Shown here: positions 1 through 6,473 of the stretch, piece after piece
Layout of the letters: the number at the start of each line of letters is the position of its first letter
How positions within the stretch are numbered: position 1 is the first letter of the stretch
From: an uncultured Alphaproteobacteria bacterium
GTDB lineage: Bacteria; Pseudomonadota; Alphaproteobacteria; Thalassobaculales; Thalassobaculaceae
DNA length: 7,026 bases
Assembly: GCA_938028645.1 (NCBI GenBank)
Contig: CALIMD010000271.1
Location: forward strand, 1-7,026
Reading direction: 5' to 3'
Program-made: the position numbers and the translations under genes
Notes under the pieces: model-generated
Databases searched by the model: none
Seen by the model: the letters and a program-made list of their open reading frames with translations, nothing else
What the model was told of the DNA's origin: nothing

Positions 1-788
1 CACTTGTAACTGGCGCTGGCAGTGGTATCGGCGAATCAATAGCACTTGGATTCTCAAAAGAAGGCGCCTTAGTTGTCTGCGCAGACCTCGATTTATCAAA
101 AGCGAAACAAACAGCTTTAAAAATTTCAGAAAACGAAACAAAAAGTATCGCGGTACAGGCAGATGTTGGGATCGCGAGGGACTGCGAAAAACAGGTAAAT
201 TTAACGATAAAAAAGTTTGGCCAGATAGATATTTTAGTTAATAACGCCGGTGTCGGGTTTCATAGATTATTTCTTGATACAACGCTGGAAGATTGGAATA
301 GGGTTATTGGAATAAATTTAACAGGTAGCTTTCTAACAGGACAGGCTGCTGCACGTCATATGGTCCAACAAGGTAGTGGTAAAATAATTAATATAGGTTC
401 GATTTCGGGGCAAAGAGGCGGCACTGGGCGCTCCGCTTATGGAGCTTCAAAAGCCGCATTGATGCAATTAACTCGAGTGATGGCCGTTGAACTCGCTGAC
501 CGAGGAGTAGCTGTTAATGCAATTGCACCAGGCCCAATTCAAACACCATTAACAAATCACGGCCCCGAGCAAAACAAGGCATACCTTGACCGGATACCAG
601 CAAAAACCTATGGAACGACTGATGCAACCACTGCTGCATCAATATTTTTAGGATCTGATGAAGCACAATTCATTCATGGCACAACCCTAAATGTAGATGG
701 AGGCTTTAATGCCGCAGGTCTAATTTTCAGTACTGATGAGATGCAGAAATACGAAAGTGGACCAGCAAATTCTTGGGTAAAAAAATAA
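1..788 (+). CDS. Short-chain dehydrogenase/reductase (SDR), 5'-truncated by window edge
   Basis: NAD(P)-dependent oxidoreductase of the classical SDR family, presumably cytosolic. The reading frame is open from base 3 to the TAA at 786-788, giving 261 residues; only about 5-12 N-terminal residues should be missing, as classical SDRs run near 250 residues. Numbering from base 3, I see the Rossmann glycine motif TGAGSGIG (3-10), an Asp at the end of the second strand (28, usually favouring NAD over NADP), NNAG (80-83), catalytic Ser133, and the YxxxK pair Tyr146/Lys150. PG follows at 176-177 and the NVDGGF signature at 230-235. The ATG at 360 is internal and cannot be the true start because the cofactor fold lies before it. 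About 26 residues follow the DGGF motif, a slightly long C-terminus. The substrate cannot be read from sequence; 3-oxoacyl-ACP-reductase-like and sugar or polyol dehydrogenases share these motifs. The next gene is convergent, so it gives no operon context. Confidence 0.95.
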   Translation, partial: LVTGAGSGIGESIALGFSKEGALVVCADLDLSKAKQTALKISENETKSIAVQADVGIARDCEKQVNLTIKKFGQIDILVNNAGVGFHRLFLDTTLEDWNRVIGINLTGSFLTGQAAARHMVQQGSGKIINIGSISGQRGGTGRSAYGASKAALMQLTRVMAVELADRGVAVNAIAPGPIQTPLTNHGPEQNKAYLDRIPAKTYGTTDATTAASIFLGSDEAQFIHGTTLNVDGGFNAAGLIFSTDEMQKYESGPANSWVKK

Positions 789-838
789 GTCCGGAAACAA
801 GTATCTATATTTAACTTTTTATATGAGCAAGACGATTG

Positions 839-1762
839 TCAGGCCGTAAAGGCCCAACTTTCTGGAATAATACGATATCCATCTTTATTTTTCATAATAT
901 ATGAAAAGCCTGGAAAATGCAGATGCATACCGGCAACTAATACTTTATCTGAAGACACCATATCAAAGGTTCTGCGCCTTGTATTTATGGCGGCTTCGGG
1001 ATCGGTATCAAAAACCATTGTTACCTCTGGCCGTCTTACCTGTATATCGGGGACATGGCATATATCTCCCCAAATAAGTAGAGAATCACTTCCCGATTCC
1101 ACCATGTATCCCGTGTGACCTGGCGTATGGCCAGATAGATCTATTGCTCGTACATTAGGGAAAACTTCCCCAGTCGCAGAATGCAAACGATCCATATAAG
1201 GCGCAATCTGAAAACGGGCGGCCTCAAAATAACGCACTCTTTGACTCTCATTAGCCCGAGCCATAGCAGAATCATCATGCCAAAATTCTATATCTTTCTC
1301 ACTGACAACGATTTCCGCATTTGGGAACAAACGCCCTCCGTTGGGATTTGACAAGCCGTTCGAGTGATCTGGATGCATGTGTGTCAAAAGTACGGTGTCG
1401 ATTTGTTTCAAATCAATATCAATTTCCATTAGCGATTTTGCCAGTAGCCCAAGCGTAGGTCCCATAGTGTCTCCAGACCCAGTATCTACAACAGCAATTT
1501 TACCTTCAGATTGGATGACGTAACAATTTACCGAAATTCTTGGGGGAGTTGGTTTAAATTCTTCCGTGAGGATAGCCTGAGCATCGATAGGAGAGATACT
1601 TTGCAAAACACTATAAGGAGCATCAATATAACCGTCCGAGATAGCAGTTACGACAACGTCACCAATCCGTCTATGATAGACACCAGTGACTTGCTTAACA
1701 TCATCATTTATCATTATTCTAACACTCTCGGTTCTCTTAAGACGCGACAATAACCAAATCAT
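839..1762 (-). CDS. MBL-fold metallo-hydrolase (methyl parathion hydrolase/lactonase-like)
   Basis: Metallo-beta-lactamase-fold hydrolase with a complete dinuclear metal site. Numbered from the longest start, the ligand motif is H128-M-H130-P-D132-H133. His216 in the HTPGH loop (212-216), Asp233 in a GD motif and a late His at 280-282 (MHLHFPG) complete the set. A DTG strand-turn (93-95) precedes the core. The opening (GDVVVTAISDG) and the THMHPDHSNGL block resemble the methyl parathion hydrolase and lactonase-like branch, which includes phosphotriesterases, lactonases and quorum-quenching enzymes; the substrate is not predictable. I see no signal peptide, so it is probably cytosolic. The start is uncertain. 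The ATG at 1762 (307 aa) has no ribosome binding site and adds a basic stretch of 16 residues; the ATG at 1714 (291 aa) begins closer to the conserved fold and may be the real one. It is convergent with the SDR gene and divergent from the methyltransferase gene. Confidence 0.92.
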   Translation of the reverse strand: MIWLLSRLKRTESVRIMINDDVKQVTGVYHRRIGDVVVTAISDGYIDAPYSVLQSISPIDAQAILTEEFKPTPPRISVNCYVIQSEGKIAVVDTGSGDTMGPTLGLLAKSLMEIDIDLKQIDTVLLTHMHPDHSNGLSNPNGGRLFPNAEIVVSEKDIEFWHDDSAMARANESQRVRYFEAARFQIAPYMDRLHSATGEVFPNVRAIDLSGHTPGHTGYMVESGSDSLLIWGDICHVPDIQVRRPEVTMVFDTDPEAAINTRRRTFDMVSSDKVLVAGMHLHFPGFSYIMKNKDGYRIIPESWAFTA

Positions 1763-1866
1763 CTAACTATATTTTTTTATAACTGTATACTGTGCAATGT
1801 AGTTTGGTGGTCGTCTACTTGTGCATAGATATTTGCTTAATGCCGATTAAAGTTTGAAGTGATTAA
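1763..1866. other. Divergent intergenic region between MBL hydrolase and methyltransferase genes
   Basis: This short AT-rich spacer must hold promoters for both divergent genes. A TATACT box-like hexamer lies near its left end and AT-rich runs occur on both strands, but I could not find a -35/-10 pair with acceptable spacing on either strand. A GAAG at 1856-1859, seven bases before the ATG at 1867, is the likely though weak ribosome binding site of the methyltransferase gene. No strong hairpin is visible. Confidence 0.4.
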
Positions 1867-2568
1867 ATGATTAATATGAGAGAAAACGTCGGCAATCAGA
1901 ATGACATCTCCCGGTGTCCGGTATGTTGCGCTCCGAAACCTGAGCTATTTATGAACATTGCTCCTTATCAATATTTTTTTTGTTTTGTTTGCGAGGCTAA
2001 ATTCCTCGCCCCAAAAAATTGGTTGTCAAGAGAAGAAGAATACAAACATTACCTTACGCACGAAAATGATGCAGATGATCCAAATTACCAAAAGTTTGTA
2101 TCAAAATTAATGGAGGCTCTATTACCAAAACTTAAACCAAATAACGTGGGTTTAGATTATGGATGCGGGCCAAGTTCCGCTCTGGCAAAATTGTTAATCC
2201 AAAAAAACTTTCAAATTAAATTATATGATCCATTTTTTGAAATCATCGAGCATAACCTCACTTTGAAATACGATTTTATTACATGTTCAGAAACAGTAGA
2301 ACATTTTCATCATCCATCGAAGGAATTCAGTAAGTTAGACTCACTTTTAAAGCCTGGTGGATGGCTTGGAATCATGACCCAATTTCAAACAGATAATAAT
2401 CGATTTAAAAATTGGAATTATCGACGAGACCCCACTCACGTCATTTTCTATCGGGAAAGAACATTTGATGTTATCGCAAAGCAGAGGGGTTGGACGTGCC
2501 AGATTCCTAGTAAAGACATCGTATTAATGCAAAAAACCGGTAAAACAATTAGAAATCAAGTTACCTAA
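1867..2568 (+). CDS. Class I SAM-dependent methyltransferase with N-terminal zinc knuckle
   Basis: Predicted soluble SAM-dependent methyltransferase of 233 residues; the acceptor is unknown. The N-terminus carries two Cys pairs, C17-x2-C20 (with an extra C21) and C39-x2-C42, typical of a structural zinc knuckle. A conserved linker follows (EEEYKHYLTHENDADD, 56-71). The Rossmann domain shows SAM motif I GLDYGCG (95-101), an acidic residue ending strand 2 (Asp121 in LYDP), strand 4 DFITCSETVEHF (136-147) and the post-motif LKPGGWLGIM (161-170). The block RRDPTHVIFY (186-195) is characteristic of a widespread proteobacterial family annotated only as class I SAM-dependent methyltransferase, and the zinc knuckle is usual in that family. 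The ATG at 1867 is preceded by GAAG at seven bases. The ATG at 1876 is also in frame and would lose three residues only. The downstream helicase gene is in the same direction but 161 bases away, so it may be transcribed separately. Confidence 0.93.
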   Translation: MINMRENVGNQNDISRCPVCCAPKPELFMNIAPYQYFFCFVCEAKFLAPKNWLSREEEYKHYLTHENDADDPNYQKFVSKLMEALLPKLKPNNVGLDYGCGPSSALAKLLIQKNFQIKLYDPFFEIIEHNLTLKYDFITCSETVEHFHHPSKEFSKLDSLLKPGGWLGIMTQFQTDNNRFKNWNYRRDPTHVIFYRERTFDVIAKQRGWTCQIPSKDIVLMQKTGKTIRNQVT

Positions 2569-2584
2569 ATAACGTTACTTTTTT
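2558..2584 (+). terminator. Weak candidate intrinsic terminator after methyltransferase gene
   Basis: The arms AAGTTAC (2558-2564) and GTTACTT (2574-2580) pair with one T-T mismatch around a 9-base loop and run into a T tract ending at 2584. The stem overlaps the stop codon and is AT-rich, so its stability is low. It could end the methyltransferase transcript, but the call is weak. Confidence 0.25.
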
Positions 2585-2630
2585 GCATTTACTCGACTCT
2601 CACTCTATACAAAATGAACAAAACCCCCTA

Positions 2631-2697
2631 GGTTGCTGATTTAGCCGACCTATGGCTTTAATCTCTGTTAGAGATGATGAACGCTGAGCCTTTTTTT
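2631..2697 (+). promoter_or_regulatory. Structured leader of the DEAD-box helicase gene, possible attenuator
   Basis: The 161 bases between the methyltransferase stop and the helicase ATG contain several pairings. Hairpin A (2631-2650) has a GGTTGCT arm that pairs with AGCCGACC through one bulge and one G-U pair, around a GATTT loop. Hairpin B (2661-2675) is a perfect 6-bp stem, ATCTCT/AGAGAT, with a GTT loop. GGCT at 2654-2657 can pair either with AGCC at 2643-2646 or with AGCC at 2687-2690. The latter closes around hairpin B and is followed directly by seven T residues (2691-2697). Two mutually exclusive folds, one ending in a T run, is the layout of an attenuator, but the outer stem is only 4 bp. 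I did not find a clear promoter in this spacer. Confidence 0.3.
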
Positions 2698-2729
2698 GCG
2701 ACTGACAGTAAGACCCCGAAAGAATTAAA

Positions 2730-4817
2730 ATGACAGAATTCGATGACGTAGTTCCTGCGTTGAGTGAAGCGTTGCAAGACCGCAAATATCTAACGCTAAC
2801 CCCGGTTCAGAAGGCTGTTCTATCATCCAAATTAGGTGATTCAGATGCCCTCGTATCTGCCCAAACCGGATCTGGAAAAACGGTTGCCTTTGGGCTTGCG
2901 ATTGCACCTACCATTCTAGGTTTGGATGAACAGTTCACTCAACCAGAGCTTCCGCTCGCCCTAATTGTAACCCCCACACGAGAACTCGCAATGCAAGTTA
3001 AAGCCGAACTTCAATGGCTATACAAAATTGCAAAAGCACAAATAGCATCCTGCGTCGGCGGTATGGATATGCGTAATGAACGACGAGCGCTAGAACGCGG
3101 AACACATATTGTGGTTGGAACTCCAGGTAGACTGCGCGATCATATTGAAAGGGGCTCATTGGATGTAAAAAAATTAAAAGCTGTGGTCTTAGATGAGGCC
3201 GATGAAATGCTAGATCTAGGTTTTAGAGATGATCTTGAATTTATTTTGAAAACCTCTCCAAAAGATCGTCGAACCCTTTTATTTTCAGCTACTGTACCAA
3301 AGACAATAATCAATTTAGCAAAAAACTACCAACGCGATGCTGTTCGAATAAGCACACAGAACGAGCAAGAGCAACACCATGATATCGAATATCAAGCCAT
3401 AACAATCGCACCAAATGATAAAGAAAATGCAATTATCAATATTCTAAGGTTCACCGATGCTAAAACGGCTCTGGTTTTTTGTGGCACCCGGGCTACAGTC
3501 AATCATATGACTAGTCGATTTGCAAATAGAGGTTTCTCGGTAGTCGCGTTATCGGGTGAATTGAGCCAAGAACAAAGAACACACGCGCTCAACTCTATTC
3601 GCAGCGGACGATCCAAAATATGTATCGCGACCGATGTCGCTGCGCGCGGCATTGATATTCAAGACCTTCAACTCGTCATACATGCAGACCTGCCCAAAAA
3701 CCACGAGTCGCTCCTTCACCGAAGCGGAAGGACGGGTCGCGCCGGTAAAAAAGGGACCAGCGCTTTGATGGTTCCCTATCAAAGTCGACGCTTCGTTGAT
3801 CGTCTTCTGCAGAGAGCTAATATAGACGCACAATGGATCCGCCCCCCGTCAGTAGAAGACATTTTAAAAAGAGATCGAGAAAGGGTATTGGAAGATCCTG
3901 CTTTACACGATGAAATTTCTGAAGATGAGAGAATTTTTGCTAAAGAAATTCTCTCCCGTCATTCTCCAGAGCAGATCGCAACAGCTCTGCTTCGTCAGCA
4001 CATGAGTAATCAAACAGCTCCAGAGGAGTTACTGGATGAAGGCCCACCATCAAAACCTCAAAAACAAGATCGAAATTTTAAAAATAGTGTATGGTTTAGC
4101 CTCTCCGTAGGGTCCAATGATGACGCTGAGCCGAGATGGCTTTTGCCAATGTTATGTAGAACGACTCATCTTACCAAAAGTGATATTGGAGCCATAAGAG
4201 TTCAACCAGCAAAAACCTTTATCGAACTATCCGCGGACTGTGTTGACAGATTCAATGAAGCGTTAGGCTCTTCTAAAAAACTAGAAAAAACAATTAAAGT
4301 GGTTCAATTAGACAAGCGCCCCGAAATATCTGACGCATCAAGAGTAAGGCGATCACGGGAAGAAAAAACAAAGCAATCTGCAACAAAAAGGAACCCTCGA
4401 TCAGATTATAAAAATGATAAAACTAAGGCAGACCTTGGAAAGGCCAAAATAACACCTGTTTTAAAACATGAAAAACCAAAGAAAGATATCAAGCGTGTTG
4501 AACCTAAAGGTAGCTTGAAAGGTGACAGGTCCAAGGTCAATCTTAACACTAACGATACAACGAAAACCTCGAAAATTGGCCTTGATGACAAGAAACTAGA
4601 TGAAGACTTCGATAAATTTATTAAACAACTAGACGAAATAGATACAAGGCCTCCATCGAAAGGCTTCAAAAAGAAAAATAAGAAAATAAAATCTTCTAAG
4701 CGCACAGAAGATCACAAAAAGTCTCCTCCCTCGACTTCTGTAGGACTAAAAAAACGTCGCGCGACAAAAAGAAAACCAATGCCATCCCAGCCAACAAGAA
4801 AATCCCGGAGACAGTAA
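2730..4817 (+). CDS. DEAD-box ATP-dependent RNA helicase with DbpA-type RNA-binding domain and basic tail
   Basis: RNA helicase of 695 residues that should unwind short RNA duplexes using ATP, most likely in ribosome assembly or mRNA remodelling and decay. All core motifs are present: Q motif TPVQ (24-27), motif I AQTGSGKT (44-51), Ia PTRELA (82-87), GG (110-111), Ib TPGR (131-134), II DEAD (155-158), III SAT (186-188), V ATDVAARGID (300-309) and VI HRSGRTGRAG (330-339). Residues about 453-513 match the DbpA RNA-binding domain, notably the DIGAIRV and FIEL segments (485-500). The last 170 residues are Lys/Arg-rich and low-complexity, interrupted by an acidic patch near 619-638 (DEDFDKF, LDEID). 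The arrangement resembles the large DeaD/CsdA-like helicases of alphaproteobacteria. The ATG at 2730 has only a weak purine stretch (GAAAGA, 2718-2723) before it. It converges with the M20 hydrolase gene, 24 bases away. Confidence 0.96.
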   Translation: MTEFDDVVPALSEALQDRKYLTLTPVQKAVLSSKLGDSDALVSAQTGSGKTVAFGLAIAPTILGLDEQFTQPELPLALIVTPTRELAMQVKAELQWLYKIAKAQIASCVGGMDMRNERRALERGTHIVVGTPGRLRDHIERGSLDVKKLKAVVLDEADEMLDLGFRDDLEFILKTSPKDRRTLLFSATVPKTIINLAKNYQRDAVRISTQNEQEQHHDIEYQAITIAPNDKENAIINILRFTDAKTALVFCGTRATVNHMTSRFANRGFSVVALSGELSQEQRTHALNSIRSGRSKICIATDVAARGIDIQDLQLVIHADLPKNHESLLHRSGRTGRAGKKGTSALMVPYQSRRFVDRLLQRANIDAQWIRPPSVEDILKRDRERVLEDPALHDEISEDERIFAKEILSRHSPEQIATALLRQHMSNQTAPEELLDEGPPSKPQKQDRNFKNSVWFSLSVGSNDDAEPRWLLPMLCRTTHLTKSDIGAIRVQPAKTFIELSADCVDRFNEALGSSKKLEKTIKVVQLDKRPEISDASRVRRSREEKTKQSATKRNPRSDYKNDKTKADLGKAKITPVLKHEKPKKDIKRVEPKGSLKGDRSKVNLNTNDTTKTSKIGLDDKKLDEDFDKFIKQLDEIDTRPPSKGFKKKNKKIKSSKRTEDHKKSPPSTSVGLKKRRATKRKPMPSQPTRKSRRQ

Positions 4818-4841
4818 TATTGAATAAGAAGACTAAGTGAA

Positions 4842-6098
4842 CTAATTAACGATCTCCGCACTATCTAGAACAGAATGCATTAGAACATCGGCTCCTGCCG
4901 TTGCCCATTTCTGTGAAATTTCTTCCGCTTCATTGTGGGATAAGCCTCCAACACAAGGACACATGACCATAGCCGTAGGAGCCACTTTATTGATCCAACA
5001 GGCATCATGTCCGGCGCCTGAAACTATGTCTCTATGTCCATATCCCAATTTCTCTGCAGAATTTCTAACCATAGTAACGCAATCTGGATCAAAAGTTACA
5101 GGGTCAAAACCTCCAACAGATTCCATGTCAAAGGTTAGACCTATTTCCTGCGCTATTTTTTCCACACCCAATCTTAACTCTTGTTCCATCGAAGAAATTA
5201 TAGATTTTTCAGGATGTCTAAAATCAACAGTGAAAATCGCTTTTCCTGGAATAATATTGCGTGAATTAGGGTAAATATTACATTGCCCAATAGCACCGAC
5301 CGCATTTGGTTCATACCGATGAGCAATATCGTCGACAAGCTGCGTTACTCTCGCCATTCCTAATCCAGCATTAACACGCATAGCCATAGGCGTGGATCCA
5401 GTATGGCTCTCTTTACCAGTCAGCGTGATCTCTAACCAACTCAATCCCTGCCCATGAGTTACAATGCCTATTTCTTTTTCTTCCAATTCAAGTATGGGGC
5501 CTTGTTCGATGTGCAACTCAAAAAATGCTTTCATTTTCCGAGCACCAACTTCCTCATCTCCTATCCAGTTAATTCTTTTCAACTCCTCGCCAAAAGTTTT
5601 ACCTTCTGAGTCTTCCCTTGAATAAGCCCAATCTAAACTATGCACACCCGCAAAAACCCCGGATGCAACCATCGCCGGAGGAAACCTTGTGCCTTCTTCA
5701 TTCGTGAAATTCACTACCACAATAGGATGTTTTGTTTTTATTCCTTGATCATTCAGTGTTCTGATGATTTCCAGTCCAGCGAGGACACCAAGCACTCCAT
5801 CATATTTACCACCTGTTGGCTGAGTATCTAGATGACTGCCGACATATACTGGTGAAAGATCTGGGCTCGTCCCTTCTCGTCGGGCGAACATCGTTCCCAT
5901 TTGGTCAATACCCATTGTAAGACCAGCATCATTACACCATTGGTGGAAAAGTGCTCGGCCTTGTGCATCCTCATCGGTTAGCGCCTGTCTGTTGTTACCC
6001 CCAGCAATTCCCGGTCCTATCTTCGCCATTTCCATAAGGGAACCCCAAAGGCGCGAACTATTAATTCTCAGATTGGTAGTTTTATGTTTCATATCCAC
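4842..6098 (-). CDS. M20-family Zn-dependent amidohydrolase (N-carbamoyl-amino-acid hydrolase/beta-ureidopropionase type)
   Basis: Metal-dependent amidase/carbamoylase of 418 residues, the usual length for the hydantoinase/carbamoylase (HyuC, PydC, AllC-like) branch of peptidase family M20, which removes carbamoyl groups from N-carbamoyl amino acids or beta-alanine. Visible metal-site residues are His89 and Asp91 in GSHLDTQPTGG, Asp100 in KYDG, Glu134/Glu135 in NEEGTRF, His196 in ELHIEQGP and His388 in LSHNE. The dimer-lid region has SHTGSTP (231-237), NSRNIIPG (278-285) and DFRHP (292-296), followed by GAGHDA (361-366). The QPTGGKYDG segment favours beta-ureidopropionase or a carbamoylase over a peptidase, but the substrate is not settled, and no hydantoinase or pyrimidine-degradation gene lies in the window. 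The start is GTG at 6098, supported by AGGA at 6109-6112 ten bases upstream; the ATG at 6092 is the alternative and is too far from that site. The protein is cytosolic by absence of a signal peptide. Confidence 0.94.
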   Translation of the reverse strand: MDMKHKTTNLRINSSRLWGSLMEMAKIGPGIAGGNNRQALTDEDAQGRALFHQWCNDAGLTMGIDQMGTMFARREGTSPDLSPVYVGSHLDTQPTGGKYDGVLGVLAGLEIIRTLNDQGIKTKHPIVVVNFTNEEGTRFPPAMVASGVFAGVHSLDWAYSREDSEGKTFGEELKRINWIGDEEVGARKMKAFFELHIEQGPILELEEKEIGIVTHGQGLSWLEITLTGKESHTGSTPMAMRVNAGLGMARVTQLVDDIAHRYEPNAVGAIGQCNIYPNSRNIIPGKAIFTVDFRHPEKSIISSMEQELRLGVEKIAQEIGLTFDMESVGGFDPVTFDPDCVTMVRNSAEKLGYGHRDIVSGAGHDACWINKVAPTAMVMCPCVGGLSHNEAEEISQKWATAGADVLMHSVLDSAEIVN

Positions 6099-6108
6099 CG
6101 AAATTATT

Positions 6109-6112
6109 TCCT
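6109..6112 (-). promoter_or_regulatory. Ribosome binding site that selects the GTG start of the M20 hydrolase
   Basis: On the minus strand the bases AAAGGA occur at 6114-6109, with the AGGA core ten bases before the GTG at 6098. The competing ATG at 6092 would be sixteen bases away and has no better site, which favours GTG. Confidence 0.5.
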
Positions 6113-6149
6113 TTGATTAGTATATTAGAACGCCCATAGCCATAAATTG

Positions 6150-6177
6150 ACTATAAGACACTTTTGTAAATTGCCAA
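6150..6177 (-). promoter_or_regulatory. Candidate sigma70 promoter for the M20 hydrolase gene
   Basis: Read on the minus strand, TTGGCA (6177-6172) and TATAGT (6155-6150) are separated by 16 bases, a good match to -35 and -10 hexamers (TTGACA, TATAAT). Transcription would begin near 6143, leaving a leader of about 45 bases that contains the AAAGGA ribosome binding site. The spacing and position fit well, but AT-rich sequence produces such matches by chance. Confidence 0.45.
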
Positions 6178-6220
6178 AACTTGCATCAGTTGATGGTTCG
6201 AAACTAATTCAAACGCCCTT

Positions 6221-6260
6221 AATAGACTTGTTGTATAAAAAATAGACTTATTGTATAAAA
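6221..6260 (+). repeat. Tandem duplication of a 20-bp unit (2 copies, one mismatch)
   Basis: The 20-base unit at 6221-6240 is repeated immediately at 6241-6260, identical except G to A at the tenth position. Each copy ends in TTGTATAAAA, so each carries a TATAAA hexamer (6234-6239 and 6254-6259). The repeat lies upstream of the RhlE-like helicase gene, about 215 bases before its start. Confidence 0.95.
6231..6259 (+). promoter_or_regulatory. Candidate promoter for the RhlE-like helicase created by the tandem repeat
   Basis: TTGTAT (6231-6236, in repeat copy one) and TATAAA (6254-6259, in copy two) are separated by 17 bases, the preferred sigma70 spacing. The -35 half is only a partial match. 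If used, the transcript would have a leader of roughly 205 bases before the GTG at 6474. The duplication itself supplies this pairing, because the unit length of 20 sets the spacing. Confidence 0.3.
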
Positions 6261-6415
6261 ATCAATATTATAGTATTCTTTCTTCACGTATTTTATAATG
6301 GCGAGTGTACTGGACTGGTAAAATTTAAAAACTATTCATTAAATACCTCTATCGGGACGACTAAGCTTTATACACTGAACCAATAATATAGATTACCACA
6401 AAAAGAATAATATTG

Positions 6416-6452
6416 AGGACGACACAATAATCTTCGCATTATTAAGAGTCCT
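6416..6452 (+). promoter_or_regulatory. Nested hairpin in the 5' leader of the RhlE-like helicase
   Basis: An outer 5-bp stem, AGGAC (6416-6420) with GTCCT (6448-6452), encloses an inner 6-bp stem, AATAAT (6426-6431) with ATTATT (6438-6443), capped by a CTTCGC loop. An internal loop of 5 and 4 bases separates the stems. The structure ends 21 bases before the GTG start, just upstream of the purine-rich AAAGAAAG that probably serves as ribosome binding site. No T run follows, so it is not a terminator; a leader or mRNA-stability element is more likely. Confidence 0.35.
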
Positions 6453-6473
6453 GATAAAAAAGAAAGTACTCAT

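Larger units (their letters stand above)
6099..6473. other. Divergent intergenic region between M20 hydrolase and RhlE-like helicase
   Basis: No gene of credible length is visible in this AT-rich 375-base region. It contains a sigma70-like promoter on the minus strand, a 20-bp tandem duplication with TATAAA boxes on the plus strand, a perfect TATAAT at 6294-6299 with no convincing -35 partner, and a nested hairpin before the helicase start. GGACGAC occurs twice (6355-6361 and 6417-6423) with no clear meaning. The middle part, 6300-6410, shows nothing I can name. Confidence 0.6.

Noticed and set aside
789..838. Possible bidirectional terminator between the convergent SDR and MBL genes
   Set aside because: AT-rich sequence with short T runs is present, but I could not build a stem longer than about four base pairs.
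1511..1753. 80-codon open frame on the plus strand
   Set aside because: It lies wholly antisense to the 5' part of the MBL hydrolase gene, has no recognisable motif and its composition follows from the opposite strand.
4406..4705. 99-codon minus-strand frame rich in Leu, Phe and Ser that looks membrane-like
   Set aside because: It is the reverse complement of the Lys-rich tail of the helicase; AAA and GAA codons read backwards give Phe, Leu and Ser, so the hydrophobicity is an artefact.
4933..5274. 113-codon plus-strand frame
   Set aside because: It is antisense to the conserved metal-site region of the M20 hydrolase and has no independent motif.
6194..6206. GGTTCGAAAC, resembling the T-arm of a tRNA and thus a possible att site remnant
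   Set aside because: No acceptor stem, anticodon arm or repeat partner accompanies it, and no integrase or other mobile gene is present.
6298..6321. Seven-codon ORF (MASVLDW) after a TATAAT box, possible leader peptide
   Set aside because: Its ATG overlaps the TATAAT hexamer itself, there is no ribosome binding site and an ORF this short is expected by chance.
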